A stretch of DNA of 64,000 nucleotides, taken from assembly GCF_000145215.1 (NCBI RefSeq), contig NC_014392.1:1372001-1436000 (forward strand). Reading direction: 5' to 3'. Source of the DNA: Caldicellulosiruptor obsidiansis OB47. Lineage in GTDB: Bacteria; Bacillota; Thermoanaerobacteria; Caldicellulosiruptorales; Caldicellulosiruptoraceae. A model generated the notes under the pieces. It did not search any database, was not told the DNA's origin, and worked only from the letters and a program-made list of their open reading frames with translations. Position numbers and translations under genes: made by a program. Positions 57,047 through 64,000 of this stretch are shown here, in pieces; position 1 is the stretch's first letter, and each line of letters opens with the position of its first letter.

Positions 57047-57649
57047 TCATCCGTTTGAAGAAGTCTCTTCTTTCTTCTCCTCAGCCTCTGCTTCTTCTGT
57101 AATTTCACTTACGTCAATTACTGCAACAACCTCATCTAAATCTTCTGTTATTTTGATTCCCTCTGGAAGTTTTATATCTCTCAACTTTATAGCTGTAGGC
57201 TTTTCATAGCCCATCAAGTCAATTACCAAATGCTCTGGAATATCCTTAGGAAGCCCTTCTATTTCTACTGTGTCCATCTGTCTTTGAAGCACAAGTCCTC
57301 TTGATTTCAAAATCTCTGCGTTCTCAAATATAATTGGCACCTCAACATAGATAGGCTTGTTTTCAGAAAGTATTTGAAAATCCACATGAATTATATTCCC
57401 TTTTGTATAATGTGTCTGAACCTCTTTTATAAGAGCAGTTCTCTCTTTCCCATCAATTGAAATCTTTATCTTACCGGCCAAACCTTTTTGATGATATAAT
57501 TTTTCAAACTCCTTTTTAGAAACATACCCAGGAAGGCTCTTTATGTCATCACCATACGCAACAGCAGGGATGTATCCTTCTTTTCTGAGTTTGTTTAAAT
57601 TGCTCTTTGTAAATACGTCCCTTCTGTTGTAGACAAGTACTGGTTCCAT
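57047..57649 (-). CDS. rplY: 50S ribosomal protein L25 / general stress protein Ctc
   Basis: 200 residues: N-terminal L25 5S-rRNA-binding domain (about 1-90; RKEGYIPAVAYGDD) and the TL5-type C-terminal beta domain (about 95-185), with an acidic Glu-rich tail (about 185-197). The two-domain form is the Ctc type. ATG 57649. Confidence 0.95.
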   Translation of the reverse strand: MEPVLVYNRRDVFTKSNLNKLRKEGYIPAVAYGDDIKSLPGYVSKKEFEKLYHQKGLAGKIKISIDGKERTALIKEVQTHYTKGNIIHVDFQILSENKPIYVEVPIIFENAEILKSRGLVLQRQMDTVEIEGLPKDIPEHLVIDLMGYEKPTAIKLRDIKLPEGIKITEDLDEVVAVIDVSEITEEAEAEEKKEETSSNG

Positions 57650-57698
57650 AAAGAAACAACCTCCCTTCGCATATTAAATTTTTGCGCAGTATTATATA

Positions 57699-58640
57699 TT
57701 ATACACTATCTTTGCTGTGACTGTCATCATCTTTGTCGGAAGAAAGTTCAGTATTTTCTTGACTTTCATGCTGCTCTTCATTTTCCTTTTGGGGATTGAG
57801 ATATATTCCAAAGATATAGTTTGTGTAGAAATTTTGGGCAAGCCCAATTATGCTCACCCATATCAAGGGATAAAGAAGTAGCACCGGTATAAATCGTGTC
57901 ACAAATAAAAGTAGGAAAGGAAGCAGCCATACTGTTGCCAACAACAAAAACATTCCGATAGTATGAGGAAGTTTTAAAATGGTGAAGATAAAAGCATTTT
58001 TATAAATGTGTCTCACTTTCAGGTTGTATGTTACCATCATGGGATAGATATATATGTGCATCATGAAATAGATAAAAAGTGTAAATACCAAAAAGTACTT
58101 TATAATTCCTACACTGGGATATTTAAGACTTTGAACTGAATAAAATCGTATAGCTACAGAAAATATCCACAACACCAACAAATCTGTTATAAAACTTATT
58201 ATTCCTTCTTTGAGGTTCTTTTTTGTATGTTCAAAAAAATCACTTGTAACCCACGCATGTTCTTCCCTTGCAAAGTTCCTCACAATATACGTAAAACCTG
58301 CAGTTGTTGGTCCTATACCAAACACCATAAATCCACTTAAAAGTGTCAAGCCGAAAGCTGTCATCAAAAAACCTTGAAGTGACTGAATATCTTTTATGTT
58401 TCCAGCTCCTTTTGTTGCAGACTGGATAATAGGAGCTATATAATTGCCAATTATAAAGTAGAGCAATATTAATATTGGTAATGAAACAAGAAAGTATAAA
58501 ATATTTAACCAGCACAGTTTCCAAAACTTTCTCGCAAGTACTTCAAAAAATACTATAAACTTTGATTTTGGAGGCTCGTTTTCTGGTACACCCGGCCCAG
58601 GCTTTGTATAATCAAAGAATCCAAAAAATCCTGCCACCAA
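57699..58640 (-). CDS. DUF624 (YesL-like) membrane protein
   Basis: 313 residues with N-terminal GFFDYTKPGPGVPE, five to six hydrophobic segments (about 43-65, 88-112, 150-170, 180-203, 222-245, 247-270) and an acidic, Ser-rich tail (about 285-313). The family is often near carbohydrate ABC transporters, but here it sits beside carD. Function unknown. Confidence 0.85.
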   Translation of the reverse strand: MVAGFFGFFDYTKPGPGVPENEPPKSKFIVFFEVLARKFWKLCWLNILYFLVSLPILILLYFIIGNYIAPIIQSATKGAGNIKDIQSLQGFLMTAFGLTLLSGFMVFGIGPTTAGFTYIVRNFAREEHAWVTSDFFEHTKKNLKEGIISFITDLLVLWIFSVAIRFYSVQSLKYPSVGIIKYFLVFTLFIYFMMHIYIYPMMVTYNLKVRHIYKNAFIFTILKLPHTIGMFLLLATVWLLPFLLLFVTRFIPVLLLYPLIWVSIIGLAQNFYTNYIFGIYLNPQKENEEQHESQENTELSSDKDDDSHSKDSV

Positions 58641-58651
58641 AAACTTCCCCC

Positions 58652-59158
58652 TTACTCTGCCGTCTCAAGCTCAAATAAAATACTGTCAACTATCCTCTCA
58701 ACTTCTTCCATGTCAAGACCTTTCGCAAGTCCAAGCTCACTTACTAAAATCTGTTTTGCAGTGTTGAACATCATCTTTTCGTTTGTCGAAAGTCCTTTTA
58801 TTTTTTCTCTCATTGCAAGCATCTTTAAAACTTCTACAACGCAGTAAATATTTCCGCTCTTTAGCTTTTGCTGATTTTCTCTTATTCGCTTGTTATAATT
58901 TCCACAGCTGTTTATGTCAACCTTAAAACTGTTGTCTTTCAAAAGTTCAAATACCCTGTTTGCTTCCTCTTCAGAAATCACGTTCCGAATACCAATCTCT
59001 GATGCGCTTTTGACAGGCACCAGTACCTTCATTCCATTGTACAATATTTTTACCACATAATATTTCTGAACACTATCGAAAACCTTCTCCTCAACTATCT
59101 CAACTATCCTGCCTGCTCCATGCAAAGGGTGTATTATAGTATCTCCTACCTTATACAT
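58652..59158 (-). CDS. CarD-family transcriptional regulator
   Basis: 168 residues: N-terminal RNA polymerase-interacting Tudor-like domain (MYKVGDTIIHPLHGAGRIVEI; about 1-60) and a helical C-terminal domain (about 70-165). Binds the polymerase beta subunit and stabilises open promoters. Length fits CdnL-like proteins. Confidence 0.92.
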   Translation of the reverse strand: MYKVGDTIIHPLHGAGRIVEIVEEKVFDSVQKYYVVKILYNGMKVLVPVKSASEIGIRNVISEEEANRVFELLKDNSFKVDINSCGNYNKRIRENQQKLKSGNIYCVVEVLKMLAMREKIKGLSTNEKMMFNTAKQILVSELGLAKGLDMEEVERIVDSILFELETAE

Positions 59159-59240
59159 TCATTGCCACCCCATGCTATCTTACAATAACTTTACATAAAT
59201 AAAGTATATCCAATTTAAAAGTTTTTGTCAAAAATTCTTA

Positions 59241-60578
59241 CTACCTGCCCTCACTATAAACATTTGTATTTACATCTGAGTTTGTAGAGGGTGAAGAATC
59301 ACTTTGGACTGCTGAAGTCTGACCTTGATTTTTGTACAAGCTATCTTGAGTATTTTCGGGTGGCAAAGTTTGCTGACTTTCCAGTGCTTGCGAAGATTGC
59401 TGGGTCTGGGCAGTAGTATTCCCAGTTGAAGGATTATCTGAATTTTGTGCAGGCAAGGAAGTATCAATTGAACTACTTTGCTGAGTTTGCTCTTCTGTTG
59501 TTTTCTGGTGTCCTTGGCTTGTAGTCTGTAAACTTTGCTTTACAGTTTTTGGGGAAGAATTACTGGTCTTATGTTTTACAATTCGCGGTGTATATTTAAA
59601 TCTTTCAGGAAGCTGAAGGTCTATTTCAATGTCATAGCCAAGAAGGTCCTTTACAAGCTTTTTTATCCCTTCATAATCTGGTTTCCAGTAGCTCACTCCG
59701 GCATAGTTAAAATAAGTGCCAGGAATACTCTCAAATATCATATCTTCTTTGTTCATGCTCTGGGCAAAATAAGCAAGCGATGTTATCTGCTGAAGAGAAA
59801 GATTGGTAAAAAAGTGTTTTCTTATCTTCCAATATATTTCTGGCAGTTTTATTATCTTATTACTTTCTTTAAGCTGCTGAAAAACCGAAAGAATTAGCTC
59901 TTTATCTCTTTTTATCCTGTCTATGTCACCACCAGGAGTTTTTCTCCAAAGCGCATAATAAAGAGTTTCTATGCCATTCAGTTTCTGATACCCCGGTTTT
60001 AAATCAATGTCCACCCACTTTGTTTTTACCCTCACTGGTACCTCAACATTGACATAAACACCGCCCAATATGTTTACAACCTTTCTTATAGCATCAAGGT
60101 CAAATCCAACGTAATAATCAACCGGCATCCCACCCAAGAGTTTGCTCACAGTTTCCATTGTATATATAAAACCTTCTTTTTTCTCTCCTCCTCCATAACC
60201 AAATGCACTGTTAATCTTGTCCCATTTTTCAACTTTGTATATTTGCGTAAGTGTATCTCTTGGAATAGAAATTCCTTTAACTTTTTTATCTTTGAAATTA
60301 ATGTTTATAAACAAAATTGTGTCTGTTCGGTGCATATCGTACAATGTTCTGTTGCTTGCCTTGTCAAGTCCCACAATCAAAATGTTCACACTACTGTCAT
60401 CAAAAGGATACTTTAAAGAGGAGATTTTAGATGTTTGCGTTTTTTTTGTGAAAACCTTCTCAATATGTTTTGCATCAATAACAAAAACCTTGTAAATGTA
60501 CCCACCCACAGCTACACATATAAGCAAAATTGAAATTATAATTGAAATCACAATCTTTTTATTTCTTGTCCTTTCCAT
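59241..60578 (-). CDS. LytR-CpsA-Psr family protein with Gln/Ser/Thr-rich tail
   Basis: 445 residues: membrane helix (about 8-28), LCP domain (SIPRDTLTQIYKVEKWDKINSAFGYGGG-type region, about 90-115; MPVDYYVGFDLDAIRKVVNILGGVYVNVE; ALWRKTPGGDIDRI), then a ~100-residue tail of Gln, Ser and Thr (about 345-445). First LCP of the envelope cluster. I start at ATG 60578; a GTG at 60605 is in frame. Confidence 0.88.
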   Translation of the reverse strand: MERTRNKKIVISIIISILLICVAVGGYIYKVFVIDAKHIEKVFTKKTQTSKISSLKYPFDDSSVNILIVGLDKASNRTLYDMHRTDTILFININFKDKKVKGISIPRDTLTQIYKVEKWDKINSAFGYGGGEKKEGFIYTMETVSKLLGGMPVDYYVGFDLDAIRKVVNILGGVYVNVEVPVRVKTKWVDIDLKPGYQKLNGIETLYYALWRKTPGGDIDRIKRDKELILSVFQQLKESNKIIKLPEIYWKIRKHFFTNLSLQQITSLAYFAQSMNKEDMIFESIPGTYFNYAGVSYWKPDYEGIKKLVKDLLGYDIEIDLQLPERFKYTPRIVKHKTSNSSPKTVKQSLQTTSQGHQKTTEEQTQQSSSIDTSLPAQNSDNPSTGNTTAQTQQSSQALESQQTLPPENTQDSLYKNQGQTSAVQSDSSPSTNSDVNTNVYSEGR

Positions 60579-60609
60579 ACCAATCTTGTTTCTCCTTCCC
60601 CGCACTTTT

Positions 60610-61710
60610 TCAATACTCTACAATTCTTTCGTAAAATTGAAAAAGTTTTTTCTCCTCTTTTGCCCAGTTGTACTTTTCCATAAATGCCTTATGACCATTT
60701 AAACCTTTCTTTATTATCTGGTCTCTGTTGTTGTAAAAAAACAATATAGCTTGACAGATAGACTGAATATCTGTAGGGTCAACTAAAACACCACAGTCTG
60801 CTTCTTCAACTATTCTTCTCCAAAGTTCAAAATCTGAAGCAATAACAGCTACCTTTGCAGCCATGTATTCAAAAAGTTTCAAAGGAAGTGAAGTTTTATA
60901 CCGCGAAAGAGGCAAAAGCGTTACAAACCCAACATGTGCATTTTTTAAAATTCCAGGAATATCTTTTTTAGGAACTCTCCCCCATATCTTTATTTTTTCA
61001 TCTTCGTATTTCTTTATCTCTTCAAAGTATTTTTGATTTTCAGCAGGACCAACAATGTCTAATCTTATGTCAAGTTCATGCAAACTTTTCACTGCTAAGA
61101 TCAAGTTTGTTATTCCTCTGTTTTGCGAAACGCTTCCTATATATATGAGGTTTAAGGTTCCATCAACAGTGTCATCTTTTTCTTCCAAAAATGTCTCAGC
61201 AACAGGATAATTTTTGATAACCTCCTTGTTCTTGCAATTAAATTTTAAATATATGTCTTCTGTAACAGTCACAACACCGTCTAAAAGTCTGCTTATAGTT
61301 TTTTCGGCAAGATTAAAAAGTATTGAAAACAGCATGGTAAACGGCCCTGGAAAATATCTTCTGTCTTTGAAAGCCAAAGGATAGTCCTCATGCACGTCAT
61401 ATATCACTTTTTTCTTTAAGAAAAACTTAAAGTACAAGGATAAAACCAAAAGGTCAGGGTCATGAAAGTGAATGATGTCAGGTTTAAATTCCTTAATTAT
61501 CTTTATGATTTTTAAATAATTTTTATATCTTCTTGAGCGGGGTAATTTTGGAAGTCCAAAAATCTTTATTTGGTCCACTTCAAAAAATTGCTTGTCTGCA
61601 ACAGCACATAGGGCTGTTTCATACTTTTTCGAAAGACTCTTGGTTATCTTGTTGAACACTCTTTCATCATCCCATGGATGGGCAGAAGATAAAACCAGCA
61701 CCTTTTTCAA
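60610..61710 (-). CDS. Family 4-type glycosyltransferase
   Basis: 366 residues: N-terminal LSSAHPWDDERVFNKI, DIIHFHDPDLL (about 74-84) and C-terminal GT-B domain with PLKLFEYMAAKVAVIASDF (about 285-303), the nucleotide-sugar-binding EX7E-like region. Adds a sugar to an envelope polysaccharide; donor and acceptor are unknown. I use TTG 61710 after AAGGAG; the frame opens at 61779 inside the upstream gene. Confidence 0.9.
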   Translation of the reverse strand: MKKVLVLSSAHPWDDERVFNKITKSLSKKYETALCAVADKQFFEVDQIKIFGLPKLPRSRRYKNYLKIIKIIKEFKPDIIHFHDPDLLVLSLYFKFFLKKKVIYDVHEDYPLAFKDRRYFPGPFTMLFSILFNLAEKTISRLLDGVVTVTEDIYLKFNCKNKEVIKNYPVAETFLEEKDDTVDGTLNLIYIGSVSQNRGITNLILAVKSLHELDIRLDIVGPAENQKYFEEIKKYEDEKIKIWGRVPKKDIPGILKNAHVGFVTLLPLSRYKTSLPLKLFEYMAAKVAVIASDFELWRRIVEEADCGVLVDPTDIQSICQAILFFYNNRDQIIKKGLNGHKAFMEKYNWAKEEKKLFQFYERIVEY

Positions 61711-61712
61711 AC

Positions 61713-62996
61713 TCAATACTCTCCTTCTTCTTTTTTTGACTTTGCTAAAACAAACAGCGAAAGTGCAAATACAAACCACATTATCCTCATCTCAATCATC
61801 TTTGATGAACTTATGCTTGATATAAAAAAGGCAGAAATAGAGCTTATTAAAGGGATTGTTGGTAGGTTTAAAGTATTACTGCTCTTTTTTATTTTAAAAA
61901 GATTGTAAAGTATATAGACTATCCAAATAAGATACAAGATGAATATTATCACGCCGTAACACACAAGAACATCCAAAAACCAATTATGAAGTTCAACATT
62001 TACAGTATACTGTTTTACCTTTTCCATCAAAACCCTGCTGTTGCCTGAACCAACTCCAAAAAAGAGATAGTCATACAAAAACGAAAGACCATACACAATC
62101 AAAAGTTCTCGCCGCACATTAGATGAAAGATAAGCCTGGGAAAAATCAACAAGCGAAGAAATCTGAATTTTTATCATTTCAACTGCCTTATTAAACGCTC
62201 CAAAGTCCAGTCTAAAACCTGTTATAAGCATTAAAAAAAATAAAAATATAGCCCCATACTGTAGAAGACTCTTTTTCTGGTCTTTACCAGCTAATAGAAA
62301 ATAAATAAACAAAGCTAACAAAAATCCTATGTAATTTGCTCTGCTTGTGGTAAGAATCAAAAGTGGGATAGCCAAAACTGCGCCTAAAAAGGCTGCCCAC
62401 TTTTTGAAAAAATTATTATCACTCTTGTTTACCGCAACAGCTAAAATAAAAGGCAAATATAAAACTAAATAAGTTGCAAAATCGTTTGGATTTGCAAAAA
62501 AGGTTGAAGGAGTTCTATGAAGATTATATAAAGGTACCTTAGATGTCCACAAATGTTTGTCAGTCACTACTTCTAAATAGCCTACAGCAAGATGGATTAT
62601 AAATGAAATCAATATTATTTTTTCAAAAACATCCCATCTAAGATATTTTGAGTAATACATAAATATCAATATCACAAATATATTGATTGTTAAAAAAATC
62701 TGGTCCCTCACTGCACTTTTTACATTCTGAGCCCATAAAAAACTTAAAAGTGAGTAGGCACACCACCCTATTAGAAAAAAAGTCGAAAAGTTAAGAAAAC
62801 TTTTCAGCTCAATCCCATTTAACATCAAGTCAATAAAAATGAAAAAAAACAAAAATGCCAAAAATATTCTATATGCAAAAAGGTAGCTCAACTTTGGATA
62901 CGCAAGCGTACTTCCAAAAAAACCACTCAAAAAGGTCAAGTACAAAATAGCTGGAATAACCTGCTGCTTCAATCTAACTCTAAATGCATTCTCCAT
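61713..62996 (-). CDS. O-antigen ligase/polymerase-like membrane protein (Wzy/WaaL type)
   Basis: 427 residues with ten or more hydrophobic segments and the Wzy_C-type loop (about 300-335; FFGVGSGNSR, then VELHNWFLDVLVCYG with the conserved His). Probably polymerises or ligates an envelope polysaccharide. ATG 62996 overlaps the next O-antigen-ligase-like gene by 17 nt. Confidence 0.85.
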   Translation of the reverse strand: MENAFRVRLKQQVIPAILYLTFLSGFFGSTLAYPKLSYLFAYRIFLAFLFFFIFIDLMLNGIELKSFLNFSTFFLIGWCAYSLLSFLWAQNVKSAVRDQIFLTINIFVILIFMYYSKYLRWDVFEKIILISFIIHLAVGYLEVVTDKHLWTSKVPLYNLHRTPSTFFANPNDFATYLVLYLPFILAVAVNKSDNNFFKKWAAFLGAVLAIPLLILTTSRANYIGFLLALFIYFLLAGKDQKKSLLQYGAIFLFFLMLITGFRLDFGAFNKAVEMIKIQISSLVDFSQAYLSSNVRRELLIVYGLSFLYDYLFFGVGSGNSRVLMEKVKQYTVNVELHNWFLDVLVCYGVIIFILYLIWIVYILYNLFKIKKSSNTLNLPTIPLISSISAFFISSISSSKMIEMRIMWFVFALSLFVLAKSKKEEGEY

Positions 62997-64000
62997 CTGT
63001 AGCTCTCCACCTTTTAAATCTGTAAATAGGCAAGAAAAGATAAAATGTATATAACATGTTAATTAACAGCATCCTACTATTTGTAATTTCAGCCATATCA
63101 AACATCTGAAAAATGGTTATAAGAATAAATCCAATAAGAATATTTCTATCATATTCTTCTTTGTGTTTAAAAAAATTATATGCAGAAAGAAAAACCGAAA
63201 AATAAACTATAAAAACCAAAATCATATATCCTATTATACCATATTCAATGAGGGTATTTAAAAACAAATTATGTGCCGAGTGAAGTGCAACTATACCCGG
63301 CGCTTTTAATTTTCTAAAAAATAATTCAAATTGACCTGCTCCTATTCCTTCGAACAAGCTTTTGTGTGAAAAATATCTTAAGACAAACTCAATTACAAAA
63401 ACTCTCTGCCCCACAGCTGTCTTAGGATTTGTTATATCATTTAGTTTTGGAATTCTGTAAAGAATTTTAGGTAGAAAAATAGTCACTATACCAGTCAGTG
63501 CCAAGAAAACTGGTAAGATATTTTTTCTAATAAGGTAAATATTTATAAGAAGAAACTCAAATATATATACTACAAACCCTGTCCTTGACCCAGAAAGTAA
63601 GATTTCTATAAATATTAAAAGTGATAACAAAAGTTTTGACTTTTCGTCTTCTAACTTGTTTATCACAAGCGGATAAACCATAACTAAAAAAAACGCAAAT
63701 ATATTTGGATTAAAAAAGATTGAAATAGTTCTCTCTCTAAAACTTTTGAAAGCTATATAGTATAAAAATTCAAAAATACATACAACTGAAGCAATTGCTA
63801 ATAAAAACAACCATATTTTTTCTGTTTTCAAAATGCAATCTTCGTTACATGAAATGAGGAAGATATAAAATATTGCTGGGAATACAAAAGCATTTATTAC
63901 ACCTATAATAGCCTTGTCCTTGTCTAAACTGACATTTAGTAACAAGAGAGAAATCAATGCAAGGCCCACATAAAAAAACATAGGAACAAAATTCAAAATG
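62980..64000 (-). CDS. O-antigen ligase-like membrane protein, 5' end at window edge
   Basis: At least 338 residues, multi-pass; motifs FEGIGAGQFELFFRKLKAPG and VALHSAHNLFLNTLIEYGIIGY (about 200-255 of the visible part) match the Wzy_C loop with its His. The frame is open to base 64000; TTG 63996 is the first visible start and ATG 63981 the first ATG, but the real start may lie beyond. Paralogue-like neighbour of the gene at 61713. Confidence 0.82.
   Translation of the reverse strand, partial: ILNFVPMFFYVGLALISLLLLNVSLDKDKAIIGVINAFVFPAIFYIFLISCNEDCILKTEKIWLFLLAIASVVCIFEFLYYIAFKSFRERTISIFFNPNIFAFFLVMVYPLVINKLEDEKSKLLLSLLIFIEILLSGSRTGFVVYIFEFLLINIYLIRKNILPVFLALTGIVTIFLPKILYRIPKLNDITNPKTAVGQRVFVIEFVLRYFSHKSLFEGIGAGQFELFFRKLKAPGIVALHSAHNLFLNTLIEYGIIGYMILVFIVYFSVFLSAYNFFKHKEEYDRNILIGFILITIFQMFDMAEITNSRMLLINMLYTFYLFLPIYRFKRWRATDGECI

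Noticed and set aside
1..64000. CRISPR arrays, tRNA/rRNA genes, IS elements, prophage
   Set aside because: Read for direct repeats, tRNA T-loop signatures, transposases and integrases; none found by eye. Automated scans were not available.

Overview
The window looks like chromosome from a thermophilic, strictly anaerobic, low-GC Firmicute, most likely Caldicellulosiruptor or a close relative. This is inferred from gene content: a trimeric NADH-linked [FeFe] hydrogenase, yqfC/yqfD sporulation genes, S21-YqeY, Ctc/L25, a TRAP homologue, an OLE RNA with its partner gene oapA, and AT-rich coding DNA. No database search was possible. Almost all genes lie on the minus strand. The plus-strand exceptions are an HPr-like gene, one orphan membrane protein, one D,D-carboxypeptidase and argGH. 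No tRNA, rRNA, IS element, prophage or CRISPR array was seen.

Layout, low to high coordinate (minus-strand operons read right to left). 1-5.1 kb: maf-mreB-mreC-mreD-PBP2, the cell elongation cluster. 5.2-10.4 kb: a hydrogenase operon (hydC, an ATPase-domain gene, a thioredoxin-like ferredoxin, hydB, hydA) ended by a clear terminator and headed by an extended -10 promoter with two Rex-type palindromes. 10.4-13.6 kb: a regulatory module of DRTGG, HATPase, a divergent [FeFe]-hydrogenase-domain protein, a second DRTGG and PHP. 13.6-17.6 kb: OLE RNA, oapA, dxs and tlyA, from one strong promoter. 17.6-25 kb: mtaB-pheS-pheT-pcrA-yuiD. 25-31 kb: HPr-like gene, D,D-carboxypeptidase, aroC, orphan membrane protein, beta-CASP nuclease and DUF3048 lipoprotein. 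31-36.2 kb: yqfC-yqfD-phoH-pgpH-ybeY-dgkA/PAP2. 36.3-40.8 kb: rpsU-yqeY, and mtrB (TRAP)-small gene-pfkA-pyk-thioesterase. 40.8-47.4 kb: dnaE, HD-GYP, 5-formyl-THF cyclo-ligase, DUF177-rpmF and comEA. 47.5-54.2 kb: a second carboxypeptidase, then nadD-yqeK-LCP-rsfS-leuS. 54.3-57.6 kb: argGH behind an ArgR-type box, then rplY. 57.7-64 kb: a DUF624 protein, CarD, and an envelope polysaccharide cluster (LCP, glycosyltransferase, two O-antigen-ligase-like proteins), the last running off the window.

The most notable element is the 615-nt stretch at about 16895-17509, which has no credible gene and is GC-rich. Its two ends are complementary over 14 nt, it sits behind a consensus promoter, and it is followed by a small membrane protein with a DxxxD motif. 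Length, neighbours and partner gene match OLE RNA, a large bacterial RNA whose biochemical role is still unsettled. Directly downstream, 20 nt beyond tlyA, begins the sensor-hydrogenase/DRTGG/ATPase/PHP module and then the Rex-boxed hydrogenase operon. The region therefore joins an enigmatic RNA-protein system, isoprenoid synthesis, a probable H2 or redox sensor and the main hydrogenase on one strand. Other unusual points are a TRAP gene in a glycolytic operon, an HPr-like protein without the phosphorylatable His, a DgkA-PAP2 fusion, a PgpH-like protein without its extracellular domain, two genes whose best starts are CTG, and a mini-ORF/inverted repeat over a D,D-carboxypeptidase start.
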